32,360 nucleotides of DNA from a virus, in the IMG/VR virus record IMGVR_UViG_3300043424_000433, positions 1 through 32,360 of that record; one strand, written 5' to 3'. The notes beneath the pieces were generated by a model. That model ran no database searches, was not told the DNA's origin, and saw only the letters and a list, made by a program, of their open reading frames with translations. Shown here one piece after another: positions 1 to 8,975 of the stretch (the first letter of the stretch is position 1; each line of letters opens with the position of its first letter). A program made the translations under genes and the position numbers.

Positions 1-1
1 T

Positions 2-337
2 GATAGTGCTAAGATAAAGACTATGCGTGTTCGTTCTGGTTTAGCCAGACACTTCATTACAAAGAACAAGACAATCCGTGCTACGAAAGTTATGAACTCA
101 AACATGGAGATTCCTATGGGAACCGTAGTGGTTTGGCGTAGGGGAACAACAATGTTTGGTCATGTTGGGTTTACTGATAGATGGAAAGGAAGCAGTGGAA
201 CTACCATTGAAGGTAATACATCTTCCGGTAAAAGCGGTAGAGAATGGGATGGTGGGGGAGTATGGTATCGAAAGAGAACAATCAATCCATACAACCATTT
301 CCGAATAACAGACTTTGCTCTGTTAGACCAACGATAA
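2..337 (+). CDS. CHAP-like cell-wall hydrolase, 5' truncated
   Basis: The reading frame is open to the left edge of the window, so the ATG at 23 is probably internal and the N-terminus is missing. The visible part has GTVVVWRR, GHVGF and EGNTSSGKSG in order, the pattern around the catalytic histidine and following polar residue of CHAP or NlpC/P60 amidase/endopeptidase domains of phage lysins. The catalytic cysteine would lie upstream of the window. The likely role is peptidoglycan cleavage at lysis or entry. It ends just before a strong hairpin terminator at 344. A GH19 lysozyme at 8042-8647 would make this the second wall hydrolase of the phage. The family call rests on one motif block and is moderately sure. 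Confidence 0.6.
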   Translation, partial: DSAKIKTMRVRSGLARHFITKNKTIRATKVMNSNMEIPMGTVVVWRRGTTMFGHVGFTDRWKGSSGTTIEGNTSSGKSGREWDGGGVWYRKRTINPYNHFRITDFALLDQR

Positions 338-343
338 AATAAA

Positions 344-367
344 GGTGAGTTTATACTCACCTTTTTT
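344..367 (+). terminator. Rho-independent terminator
   Basis: A perfect 7-bp stem (GGTGAGT / ACTCACC) with a TTAT loop is followed by TTTTTT. It sits 7 nt after the stop of the CHAP-like gene and closes that transcription unit. Confidence 0.85.
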
Positions 368-370
368 ATT

Positions 371-406
371 TTTGCTTGTTTATTACCGAAAGTTTTTGTA
401 TATTTG
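371..406 (+). promoter_or_regulatory. Bacteroides-like promoter for the gene at 436
   Basis: TATATTTG at 399-406 matches the -7 box TAnnTTTG known for Bacteroidota sigma-A promoters. TTTG at 371-374 is a candidate -33 box, although the 24-nt spacing is longer than the usual 19-21. The same TTTGCTT...TATATTTG arrangement, also with 24-nt spacing, occurs upstream of the acidic-protein gene at 13009-13044, which supports a real element. Confidence 0.5.
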
Positions 407-435
407 TTGGAACAAAAATAAACATGGAGATTATT

Positions 436-606
436 ATGCATTCAACTAACGAACAAATCAAACCACCAATCAAAGTAAAGACCGAAGAAGAAATTCGTAT
501 GGAGAAGAAACATCAACTGATGAATCTGATTATGGAACTTTCGGGTGAAATAAATCGTTTGGATGATACACTTGATAAAATTAGGACAATCGTTTACAAT
601 TTATGA
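436..606 (+). CDS. Small charged coiled-coil-like protein (56 aa)
   Basis: I do not recognise this protein. The start at 436 is chosen because GGAG at 426-429 lies 6 nt upstream; an in-frame ATG at 424 overlaps that site. The 56-residue product has a basic and acidic N-terminal half and a C-terminal half with heptad-like leucines and isoleucines (MNLIMELSGEINRLDDTLDK), suggesting a short coiled coil or helical hairpin. It stands alone between a terminator and the HNH-like gene and has its own host-like promoter, so it may be expressed early. No function can be assigned. Confidence 0.7.
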   Translation: MHSTNEQIKPPIKVKTEEEIRMEKKHQLMNLIMELSGEINRLDDTLDKIRTIVYNL

Positions 607-613
607 GTTACCC

Positions 614-623
614 CATATTTATA
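614..623 (+). promoter_or_regulatory. Candidate late promoter box (CATATTTATA)
   Basis: CATATTTATA lies 35 nt before the ATG at 658. Near-identical boxes occur at similar distance upstream of 3490 (plus) and of 9371 and 14717 (minus). T4-type late promoters are a lone TATAAATA at -10; this box is the same word read in the other orientation, so the assignment is inferred from recurrence only. Confidence 0.4.
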
Positions 624-657
624 TTAACAATGTTTTAGTGTTATGAGTTAGTATGTT

Positions 658-1353
658 ATGAATAGAAAAAAGGGTAGACCACCGTTGATATTAACGGAAG
701 CACAAATCCGTTACGCAATGCAAAACAGTTTCGGTAATAAAGATGCTTCAAGGTTTCTTAAAGTTGATTATAGAACATATAAGAAATGGGCAAAGGAACA
801 TATCGACAGTGAAACTGGTAAGACTTTGTTTGAACTACATTCAAAGATTGGTATTCCACTCACAAGAGAAAAGAAAGATGACAAGTGGAATGGTAAATCA
901 TTTGATTGTAACAAAGGTTACAAAGAAAGGTTAGAGGATATTCTTGACGGAAAGTATCCTGGTTATGATTCGAGAAAGTTACGAAAAAGATTATTACTAT
1001 CAGGATGGATTCCGTGTGTATGTGCGGCGTGTGGTTGGGATGAACCAAGAATGACTGATGGTAACTATCCCTTATTGATAGACTTCATAGATAACAACTG
1101 GCGAAATACTCGATTGGAGAATCTTCGTCTGTTGTGTTTTAATTGTTACTTCAATCTGGTAAGGACACCATCAACATCATATCAAGGATGGACATACGGT
1201 ACAGTATCAAAGACACCTTGGTATGGCGAGAAACGTCCACGAGACGGCAGATACCGTAGACGATTAGAAGAACGAATCAAGCAACAAGAACAAAAGAAAA
1301 AAGAAGAACAAGAAAAGTTTTTCGATTGGGATGAAACTCCTGATCAAGAATAG
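658..1353 (+). CDS. HTH plus HNH-like zinc-finger protein lacking the catalytic His
   Basis: The N-terminus has an AT-hook-like RKKGRPP (residues 3-9) followed by a helix-turn-helix-like stretch (residues 13-48, with KDASRFLKVDYRTYKKW). Residues 120-165 resemble an HNH nuclease core: C122-x2-C125, then LLIDFID, RLENLRLLC and C160-x2-C163. The canonical DH of HNH enzymes is D142-F143 here and the usual CH after the last cysteine is C163-Y164, so the metal-binding histidines are absent while the structural zinc site is kept. I infer a DNA-binding or regulatory protein rather than an active endonuclease. The C-terminus is a charged K/E/R helix. A candidate late box lies upstream. The ribosome-binding site is weak (GAG about 10 nt upstream). 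Confidence 0.75.
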   Translation: MNRKKGRPPLILTEAQIRYAMQNSFGNKDASRFLKVDYRTYKKWAKEHIDSETGKTLFELHSKIGIPLTREKKDDKWNGKSFDCNKGYKERLEDILDGKYPGYDSRKLRKRLLLSGWIPCVCAACGWDEPRMTDGNYPLLIDFIDNNWRNTRLENLRLLCFNCYFNLVRTPSTSYQGWTYGTVSKTPWYGEKRPRDGRYRRRLEERIKQQEQKKKEEQEKFFDWDETPDQE

Positions 1354-1399
1354 TGGTTATAGTTTTTAACAATTTACATTTATTTAATTGGAGGTTTAT

Positions 1400-1723
1400 A
1401 TGCAAATGGGTGGATTTGAAGAAATCATTCCATTGGAAGATCGAGTAATAATTCGACCTTCGGAAGAAGAAGAAGTGACCAGTTCGGGTATTATTATTCC
1501 AGAATCAGTTGCAGAAGGAGCAGTGCGAGGTGTTGTGTTGGCTGTTGGACCTGGTAAGTATTCTGAACAAGGTACTATTATACCAATCACAGTTAAGGTT
1601 GGTGATGAAGTTTTATATGGGACAAAATACTTTGGAACAGAATGTATTTTGGATGGTGAGAAAGTTTTAATCATCCCACACACAAACATATTTGCAATCC
1701 TTAAACGTAAAGTTCAAGAATAA
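1400..1723 (+). CDS. groES: GroES-type co-chaperonin (107 aa)
   Basis: This is a full-length co-chaperonin that caps the GroEL cylinder during folding. It shows PLEDRVIIRP at the N-terminus, a mobile loop with SSGIIIPESV (the GroEL-contacting hydrophobic tripeptide), RGVVLAVGPGKY, VKVGDEVLYG and the C-terminal strand KVLIIPHTNIFAIL. At 107 residues it is slightly longer than bacterial GroES (about 97). The start at 1400 follows GGAGG by 5 nt; an upstream in-frame TTG at 1388 is unlikely. It precedes groEL by 27 nt in the order normal for bacterial operons. T4 encodes only a GroES analogue (gp31), which works with host GroEL for capsid folding; here the sequence is a recognisable true GroES. 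Confidence 0.93.
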   Translation: MQMGGFEEIIPLEDRVIIRPSEEEEVTSSGIIIPESVAEGAVRGVVLAVGPGKYSEQGTIIPITVKVGDEVLYGTKYFGTECILDGEKVLIIPHTNIFAILKRKVQE

Positions 1724-1747
1724 ATTATTAACATTTGGAGGTTATAG

Positions 1748-3397
<1,650 letters not shown>

Positions 3398-3403
3398 TGG
3401 ATT

Positions 3404-3436
3404 AAAAATCCCACTCATTTTTGGGTGGGATTTTTT
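3404..3436 (+). terminator. Rho-independent terminator after groEL
   Basis: A 14-bp stem (AAAAATCCCACTCA / TGGGTGGGATTTTT, one G-U pair) with a TTTT loop runs into a T tract. It starts 7 nt after the groEL stop and ends the groES-groEL unit. Confidence 0.88.
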
Positions 3437-3442
3437 ATATTA

Positions 3443-3452
3443 CATATTTATA
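3443..3452 (+). promoter_or_regulatory. Candidate late promoter box (CATATTTATA)
   Basis: This decamer is identical to the one at 614-623 and lies 38 nt before the ATG at 3490, directly after the groEL terminator. It would drive the three-gene operon 3490-5883. Confidence 0.45.
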
Positions 3453-3489
3453 GTTATATTTATTATTTTATCAAGTTTATGTTTGTATT

Positions 3490-4275
3490 ATGGCAATACC
3501 ATCTTTAGCATCGTTGATTAAACGTAGAGACTTATCAGGTGTAGTTAGTGACACCATTTCTTATTTAGCATTACAACCTGCTAAACGAGTCTTGTTCATA
3601 ACAACATCAACAAGATACCCATTCAATACGGAGTATTCTGCAGGTGGTGTTGAATTAGAACTACCAAAATCAACTGAACTTGCATTGTTCATCAAAGAAC
3701 AGATACCTAATAAATCAGAATGGATTGATATACCACAATTAAAAATATACCCATGTGAAGGCAATGTCTCACATAAAACAGGAAACACTTGTGGTGTTAT
3801 GGATTCTGTATTAAAAGATAAGAAGAAGAATCCAACTGGAAATCATAGATGTTGGGCATCAGTAAACGATAAAGAAGATGAACTGTGGATGGTAAGTAAA
3901 GAACTATTCAAATCAGATATAGTTCTTTTCTTTTCATCTATCCGTTGGGGACAGGCAAATTCAGAATATCAAAAGTTGATTGAAAGATTGACATGGTTGG
4001 AAAACAGACATAGTACATTAGGTGAAGATAATCTACTGGCAGATAAACAAGCCGGGTTTATTTGTATAGGACAAAATTGGAATGGTGCAAATGTAACAAA
4101 AATACAGAAAGATGTTTTGTCTTTCTATGGATTCAATACACCTGATAACCTATTTTGGAACTGGCAATATACAACAAACCCAACAGACGAATCACAAGAA
4201 TCTTATGAAAAATCAGATAAACAGTTTCATTTAGATTTAGGAATACCATATATTGATCCGGAAAAATATGATTAA
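3490..4275 (+). CDS. Flavodoxin-fold / NADPH-dependent FMN reductase-like protein
   Basis: The protein has 261 residues. After about 35 N-terminal residues it shows an alpha/beta pattern like the FMN_red/flavodoxin fold: AKRVLFITTSTRYP (strand 1 and a phosphate-binding-like loop), SDIVLFFSSIRWGQ around residue 145 (the position of the flavin-contacting P-x-Y/R-W-G loop), and QAGFICIGQNWNGANV followed by FYGFNTPDNLFWNW. A redox or flavin role is therefore plausible, but no substrate can be named. It leads an operon with two proteins that carry prohead-protease-like N-termini, so it may be made late or be packaged. The first 30 residues (SLASLIKRRDLSGVVSDTI) are helical and do not end in an obvious L-x-E site. 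The stop overlaps the next gene by 8 nt. Confidence 0.6.
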   Translation: MAIPSLASLIKRRDLSGVVSDTISYLALQPAKRVLFITTSTRYPFNTEYSAGGVELELPKSTELALFIKEQIPNKSEWIDIPQLKIYPCEGNVSHKTGNTCGVMDSVLKDKKKNPTGNHRCWASVNDKEDELWMVSKELFKSDIVLFFSSIRWGQANSEYQKLIERLTWLENRHSTLGEDNLLADKQAGFICIGQNWNGANVTKIQKDVLSFYGFNTPDNLFWNWQYTTNPTDESQESYEKSDKQFHLDLGIPYIDPEKYD

Positions 4276-4714
4276 ATTAAAAGACATATTAGAAGAAGCA
4301 TTTGGTTTGGGGTTTAATATAAACACACCAGTATCAAATGTAATAAAATTAGGCAGGTCTCCATCTGGTAATATCTTTCTGAACTTTACAGAGAATGGTA
4401 TACGAGAAGGTAGGTCTCCATCTGGTGATATTCTTTTGAATATAGACCGTGATAAAATACGATTGGGTAGGTCTCCATCAGGAAGAATTATTGCTAGATT
4501 CGTGAATCCATTTGTCAGACTTGGTGAAAGTACGACTGGAAAAGTAATAGCAAATATAGATTCTTCAAACAGAGTTAGAGAAGGACGTTCACCATCCGGA
4601 GATATACTTGCAACTGTTATCGTTGGTAAGATGGAAAAAACTAATCCTAAAATGGCAGGTGCGGCTGCCGCTGTTTATTTATACACTAAAAATATGATAA
4701 GGATGATAGAATGA
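4268..4714 (+). CDS. 19-residue tandem-repeat protein with capsid-targeting-like N-terminus
   Basis: This 148-residue protein starts at 4268 (GGAAAAAT just upstream; overlap with the previous stop). It begins MIKLKDILEEA, an amphipathic leader ending in I-L-E, which fits the (L/I)-x-E cleavage rule of T4 prohead protease gp21. Residues about 25-120 are five repeats of 19-20 residues, each built on [LE]GRSPSGxI followed by a hydrophobic strand; the fourth is diverged (LGESTTGKV). Such G-x-S-P-x-G-x-I repeats suggest a small beta structure like beta-flower or beta-solenoid folds. The C-terminus has a short Ala-rich hydrophobic segment (MAGAAAAVYLYT). The stop overlaps the next start (ATGA). I do not recognise the family. 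An internal head protein is a reasonable inference. Confidence 0.72.
   Translation: MIKLKDILEEAFGLGFNINTPVSNVIKLGRSPSGNIFLNFTENGIREGRSPSGDILLNIDRDKIRLGRSPSGRIIARFVNPFVRLGESTTGKVIANIDSSNRVREGRSPSGDILATVIVGKMEKTNPKMAGAAAAVYLYTKNMIRMIE
4352..4640 (+). repeat. Coding tandem repeats, 57-nt period
   Basis: Units begin at 4352, 4409, 4466, 4523 and 4583 (spacings 57, 57, 57 and 60 nt). The core GGTAGGTCTCCATCTGGT is nearly identical in the first three units, diverged in the fourth, and recoded in the fifth (GGACGTTCACCATCCGGA encodes the same GRSPSG). Each unit encodes about 19 residues of the protein at 4268-4714. Confidence 0.9.
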
Positions 4715-5883
4715 TTACACTTAAAAAACTATTGGAAACACTAACCGAAGATACTAAAGCATCACAAGAACGCCGTAAAAGATTTCGTATGGTAAACGAA
4801 GGTGGTGAGATTAGTTTTGAATTAGATGCAAAAGAATTTGCAGACTTGAATAATGTTGCAAAGAAATTCGGTGCAGACTTAAAACCACTTGTAGATATGG
4901 AACTACAAGAAAAGGAAAAGCCAGAATATCTCAAAATGACATCAGCAGAATTAGAAGAAGGTGGGTATGTTGTTAAGATTGATAAATCTATATTCGATGG
5001 TCTTGACGAAATAATGGACTTAGGAATGCAAGCTAAAAAATGGTATGAGGATATGAATACAAAAATTCTTTCAGCCATGAATGAATCAGATGGATGTTTG
5101 TTTCTAATTCTACTTGGGATATTCGCATCTTTCTCCAGACTATCTGATAACTTCAAACTCGCATCTCAAGTTTATACTGGTATAAAGAAAGACCTTTCTG
5201 ATCCAAAAACAGAAGCACAATTACTGAGAATGATAGAAATGTCAAGTACAGAATTGTATAAGAGTATAAAAGAACGTGGTGAGTTTAAGAACTTGGCAAC
5301 AGTACAAGGTATGATTAAAGGTAACAAGAGTCTTCCAACAGTTCTACCGAACATACTAAGAACATTGAAACTATACAAGAGTAAAAATTATACATTCCAA
5401 AAACAAGATGTTGCAAAAGAGATTGGTAAACACATCAAACCAACAACTGGTGAATTGATGGACACAAAAGTTATATCATCTGAAAAGATACTTGCATTCT
5501 GTTTGAATCTAATCGATCCAACATATAAGACAGAAAGTGGTTGGATGCCAGTTACAATGGATATTTGGATGGCAACATTTTTCTATCCAGAACTATCAAC
5601 AAAAGAAAAGAGAAAACTACTTGCAAAGAATGCAAACTATGTTTACTTGGCAAAACTAACACATGAACTTGCAGCCAAATATAACATGGAACCATTGGAA
5701 ATGCAGGCAATCATTTGGGTAGGTAAGATTAGAAAAGTAAAGGGTGACAATTATCTATCAACATTTGACCAAGCGATAGAACACAACCTCAATAAGTTTC
5801 AGATAAAGATAGAAGAACTAAAAGAATCTGGTAAAGTGTTTGAAGAAATAATAAGTCTAATCGGAAATAAGGCATTCAGTTAA
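4711..5883 (+). CDS. Unknown 390-aa protein with capsid-targeting-like N-terminus
   Basis: The protein begins MITLKKLLETLTED, an amphipathic leader containing L-L-E and L-T-E, both fitting the T4 gp21-type cleavage rule and resembling the leaders at 4268 and 8040. The rest is mostly helical. A C-terminal region of about residues 275-345 has WMPVTMDIWMATFFYP, then YVYLAKLTHELAAKY and PLEMQAIIWVGK. The last block (P-x-x-x-Q-A-x-x-W) resembles motifs I recall in uncharacterised phage proteins of the DUF7178 type; no activity is known to me. The start overlaps the previous stop (ATGA), so translation is coupled. A bidirectional terminator follows. It may be an internal protein delivered with the DNA, but this is inferred from the leader alone. 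Confidence 0.7.
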   Translation: MITLKKLLETLTEDTKASQERRKRFRMVNEGGEISFELDAKEFADLNNVAKKFGADLKPLVDMELQEKEKPEYLKMTSAELEEGGYVVKIDKSIFDGLDEIMDLGMQAKKWYEDMNTKILSAMNESDGCLFLILLGIFASFSRLSDNFKLASQVYTGIKKDLSDPKTEAQLLRMIEMSSTELYKSIKERGEFKNLATVQGMIKGNKSLPTVLPNILRTLKLYKSKNYTFQKQDVAKEIGKHIKPTTGELMDTKVISSEKILAFCLNLIDPTYKTESGWMPVTMDIWMATFFYPELSTKEKRKLLAKNANYVYLAKLTHELAAKYNMEPLEMQAIIWVGKIRKVKGDNYLSTFDQAIEHNLNKFQIKIEELKESGKVFEEIISLIGNKAFS

Positions 5884-5888
5884 AAAAG

Positions 5889-5913
5889 AAACCCCATGAA
5901 TTTCATGGGGTTT
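5889..5913. terminator. Bidirectional terminator between converging operons
   Basis: A near-perfect palindrome (AAACCCCATGAA t TTCATGGGGTTT) is flanked by an A run on the left and a T run on the right. It can end transcription from both the plus-strand operon (stop 5883) and the minus-strand operon (stop 5918). Confidence 0.9.
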
Positions 5914-5917
5914 TTTA

Positions 5918-6199
5918 TTAGAAGATGTCTTGTTTCAAATCATTTGTTATCAGATTAAGAAATTCAACGCCCTTTATAGTTAATGAACAATCGCTAAATC
6001 TTATTCTATTCTTTATACTTGTTACAATATCATAATCATACTTTCTCTTATCCTTTATCTTATGCAATTTTAGTAATACCCAATCTACCTTTTCCAAAAC
6101 ATCTTCTTTTTGTTCTTGTGTTTTATACGAAGAATTTTCCGTATATCCCAATTCAGATATATCATCTATTTCTAAACTTGCCCAAAACGAATCTAACAT
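5918..6199 (-). CDS. Hypothetical protein (93 aa)
   Basis: I do not recognise this protein. It is a 93-residue soluble, charged product with an acidic N-terminal part and a Lys-rich middle (KLHKIKDKRKYDYD). The last third (SIKNRIRFSDCSLTIKGVEFLNLI) resembles a winged-helix-like arrangement seen in small regulators, but this is weak. It starts 5 nt after the stop of the 611-residue gene with a poor ribosome-binding site (GGGTAAG), and is the last gene of its operon before the shared terminator. Confidence 0.65.
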   Translation of the reverse strand: MLDSFWASLEIDDISELGYTENSSYKTQEQKEDVLEKVDWVLLKLHKIKDKRKYDYDIVTSIKNRIRFSDCSLTIKGVEFLNLITNDLKQDIF

Positions 6200-6204
6200 T
6201 ATAC

Positions 6205-8040
6205 TTACCCTACAAATGCCCGTGTAACAAAACTTCCATCGGCTGTACTATCAGCTTCTACTGCAAATGTAAAGTCTGAACCACTGTTACATTTGAATGC
6301 AATTACATTGTATGTGAAATCAGAATCCTTTGGTTTTGAACCCGTTGTTCCTTTGTAATCTGAGAGACAATAAATTGTTATCGCATAATATGTAGATACT
6401 TCACCAGTCTTGCCCTTACTTGGAACAATTCGTAAGCCGATTATTGGTATTGTTTTTGCAGAATTAAAATAGTTCACCATGTTTGTTGAATGACTGTCTT
6501 CGTATTTATCTCGTGAACCATATTTTATTATCACTTTACCGTTGTATTTTATCAATGGAACGTCTATCGCTCCACCGAAGATTGCCTCAGCATTTATCTG
6601 TGTTGCGAACTTTACCAAATTCTGTATTGCTTCTTTTGTGTTTCTTTTGTTTGTCTTCTTCAAATAGTCTTCAACCATTCTACTCAACATTCCGATTGCA
6701 ACAAAGTTTGCATTTGACATCAATATATTTTTCAACTCTTTTCTTGTAAACTGTAAAGGTGTTCCTCCATCAAAAATGGGAGCACATTTTTGTTTCTTTG
6801 ATGTATCTGTACCGGTTTTTGGTTTGGCGGATTTGACACGCTTCATCATAGATTCAATTCGATTCATTTCATTTTTGAAATCTCTATTAGTTTCTGACAA
6901 TGATTCAAACTTCAATCTGAAAAAGTTCTTTGATGCATATTGATTCACTACCTTTTCAAAGTCCGTAAATACTGTGTTGTATTTCTTTTTACTATTATCG
7001 AACTTTGAATACCAAGCAAGTAATTTGGTTTGAAAACATAAACTTACTTGTATTGGTTCATCGTCACTTGCTTCTGTTATTGGTTTACCAGTTCTATTAA
7101 AATGTTCAGCTATCTCTTGATCAAATGCAGATAATACATCATCGGCATCTTCTTGCATTTCTTTTATTTCAATCTCTGATTCAGTTACATTTTCATTAGA
7201 GACGGAGAATACATCTGTTATTTCATCCTTAGTTTCCTTCACCCACTCTGTAAAATCGGTTAGATATTCTTTTGCCTTCTTTATAGCAGCAGAACCAGCA
7301 TCCTTTACTTTTGATACAGCACCTTTGAACAAATCCATCACCCCTTCATCTATGGAGTTAATTATTGATTCAGTTGATAGGTCTGATTGATCACCAAACT
7401 TATCTGTGAAAAATGCAGTAACTTTACCGACTCTACCTTCAAGTGCTTTAAGACTAACACACGCCATCACTGTTTTCCCATCTTTCAATTTAATCAATGA
7501 TTCACTATCAGGTTTCATTCCCTTTAATAAGTCACCTTGAAATGCATCTTGAACTCTGCCAGGTCCCCAAAACAATACAACATCCGCCGTGAATGTTTTA
7601 CTTTTCTCATTGTATTTTGAAACGGATTTTAATTTTGCATAGAATTTTGTTATGTTGTTGTGTATAAATCCAGATACGGGTTCACCATTATACAACTCTT
7701 TGAGTGTTGGTGCACCTGGATCAACAGTTCCAGCAACAACCATTTTTTTGAAAGTATCAAACGCCTTTTCATCATTCCGTATTTTTTTCAAAACTTTCAT
7801 TAACCAATCCTTACCGGCAGTGTCCCAATCGAAAGGTTTGTTTAATAGTGTTATCATATCATCTGCAGTCAAATCATCCTTTTCAGAAACAGCATATATC
7901 AATGGTATAGTTTCAAATACCTTTGTTCTATTCGATAGAGCTTTCCAAGACTGTTCTATGAATCTTTCATTTGCAGTCATCTTTGGTGGTGCAGCTTCTG
8001 TTAGCAATTTAACAAGTGATGTATTATTATGTTTATTCAT
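6205..8040 (-). CDS. Large unknown protein (611 aa) with capsid-targeting-like N-terminus
   Basis: The N-terminus contains SLVKLLTEA, ending in L-T-E/A like T4 prohead-protease sites. A second such site, PITEA, lies near residue 320, after a Lys-rich then Glu/Asp-rich helical segment (about residues 235-310), so the precursor could be cut into two mature parts. The first part has a globular region (about 20-230) containing VVLFWGPGRVQDAFQGD. The second part (about 325-611) has long helices, a stretch around GGTPLQFTRKELKNILM and a beta-rich C-terminus. I recognise no enzyme motif. It sits in the operon with the endolysin and two proteins with similar leaders. I infer an internal head protein, perhaps an ejected effector; tail or baseplate roles are not excluded. 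Confidence 0.7.
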   Translation of the reverse strand: MNKHNNTSLVKLLTEAAPPKMTANERFIEQSWKALSNRTKVFETIPLIYAVSEKDDLTADDMITLLNKPFDWDTAGKDWLMKVLKKIRNDEKAFDTFKKMVVAGTVDPGAPTLKELYNGEPVSGFIHNNITKFYAKLKSVSKYNEKSKTFTADVVLFWGPGRVQDAFQGDLLKGMKPDSESLIKLKDGKTVMACVSLKALEGRVGKVTAFFTDKFGDQSDLSTESIINSIDEGVMDLFKGAVSKVKDAGSAAIKKAKEYLTDFTEWVKETKDEITDVFSVSNENVTESEIEIKEMQEDADDVLSAFDQEIAEHFNRTGKPITEASDDEPIQVSLCFQTKLLAWYSKFDNSKKKYNTVFTDFEKVVNQYASKNFFRLKFESLSETNRDFKNEMNRIESMMKRVKSAKPKTGTDTSKKQKCAPIFDGGTPLQFTRKELKNILMSNANFVAIGMLSRMVEDYLKKTNKRNTKEAIQNLVKFATQINAEAIFGGAIDVPLIKYNGKVIIKYGSRDKYEDSHSTNMVNYFNSAKTIPIIGLRIVPSKGKTGEVSTYYAITIYCLSDYKGTTGSKPKDSDFTYNVIAFKCNSGSDFTFAVEADSTADGSFVTRAFVG

Positions 8041-8041
8041 T

Positions 8042-8647
8042 TCAAATTACTCCGAGCAATTTACCGAACTTTATTGTATATTTTATACGGTCTTGTAAAC
8101 CGTTTGTCCCACCATTTATTATTTTTGTTAATTCGAGAATCACAGGTTCAGTCAAACCTTTGTCTGATATTGTATTCAGTTTATTCTTTTGAAAGAACCA
8201 AGCAGCTGAAAGTAAAGGGTATTTAGTTGCAACTAAATTTGGATTAGATATGATGTCTTCATTTACAAATTTATCAAAAGATGAATAGTTACTTCTACCG
8301 GTTAATTGTATGTAACCTCTGCCTCTGAATTTCCAACCATCACCCGATCCCTCTGTTCCGTTTCCCATTCTATCTGCATAAACTCTCGATGCTATTCTTT
8401 CTGGATTACGAGCATATGCTTCTGCAAGTCCAGGTTGTTTGAAATACTTTGGGAATGTTGCAATCAAACCTTTGGTTGAATAATTTAGATTCTCCGATGT
8501 GAACTTGAAGTTTCCACTTTCATGTGCACATTGACCGAGAAAATGAGACAACCTTGTTGGAGTGTTTATAGAAAATACATCAATGACAGATTGTATTTCG
8601 TCATAGACATTATCTGCTATTTTCCCTTTAAGTTTAGCAATGTCCAT
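8042..8647 (-). CDS. GH19 (chitinase-type) endolysin
   Basis: This is a glycoside hydrolase family 19 lysozyme of 201 residues, expected to cut peptidoglycan glycan strands at lysis. The general-acid glutamate is E43 in GQCAHESGNF. Further family marks are FPKYF, the block RGRGYIQLTGRSNY in the middle, an AAWFF segment and INGGTNGLQDR near the C-terminus. There is no signal peptide or transmembrane segment, so it would need a holin or other release route. AAGGAG lies 9 nt before the ATG. It is in the same operon as the candidate internal proteins, consistent with late expression. Confidence 0.92.
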   Translation of the reverse strand: MDIAKLKGKIADNVYDEIQSVIDVFSINTPTRLSHFLGQCAHESGNFKFTSENLNYSTKGLIATFPKYFKQPGLAEAYARNPERIASRVYADRMGNGTEGSGDGWKFRGRGYIQLTGRSNYSSFDKFVNEDIISNPNLVATKYPLLSAAWFFQKNKLNTISDKGLTEPVILELTKIINGGTNGLQDRIKYTIKFGKLLGVI

Positions 8648-8653
8648 TTTATT

Positions 8654-8974
8654 TTACTCCTTGTTAGCAAAAAATTCTGTTACATGAAGTTTAGCCCAAT
8701 CCTCTGGAGTATTCTTCCAAGAGTCTTTTCTTAGTTTTTCCAACATAGAAGCAACATCTTGTGTTTTGGCTTCATCTGGATTTACACTAAAAAAATCCCA
8801 CTCGTGTTGAACTCCGGCAGTATATCTTGGATTGTTTGCCAATCTGTTTGTCAATACTTCTTCTTTTGCTTTTGGTGAAAGTTCTATTCCAAGATCTTGA
8901 AATACATCTTCCTTCAATAATTTTTTACGGAAATTATCTTGTAATGTTCTACCATAATTTACTAAGTCTTTCAT
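8654..8974 (-). CDS. Short protein with shared N-terminal module, copy 1 (106 aa)
   Basis: The start at 8974 lies 1 nt after the stop of the next upstream gene (TGAtATG) with AGGTG in front. The first about 22 residues (MKDLVNYGRTLQDNFRKKL, then LKE) match the neighbour at 8976-9371 almost residue for residue, while the remainders do not resemble each other. The leader is amphipathic and ends in L-K-E, fitting prohead-protease cleavage. The rest is charged (ELSPKAKEEVLTNRL, HEWDFFSVNPDE, and a WKNTPEDWAKLHVTEFF tail) and unrecognised. I infer an internal or scaffold-associated protein with a capsid-targeting leader. Confidence 0.72.
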   Translation of the reverse strand: MKDLVNYGRTLQDNFRKKLLKEDVFQDLGIELSPKAKEEVLTNRLANNPRYTAGVQHEWDFFSVNPDEAKTQDVASMLEKLRKDSWKNTPEDWAKLHVTEFFANKE

Positions 8975-8975
8975 A

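Noticed and set aside
371-406. T4 MotA-type middle promoter
   Set aside because: TTTGCTT matches the MotA box word, but it lies 20-24 nt from the -7 box, whereas MotA promoters need about 12 nt.
6019-6749. Plus-strand frames (86 and 88 residues) facing the minus-strand operon
   Set aside because: They are antisense to real genes, with Leu/Ser-rich composition and no ribosome-binding site.
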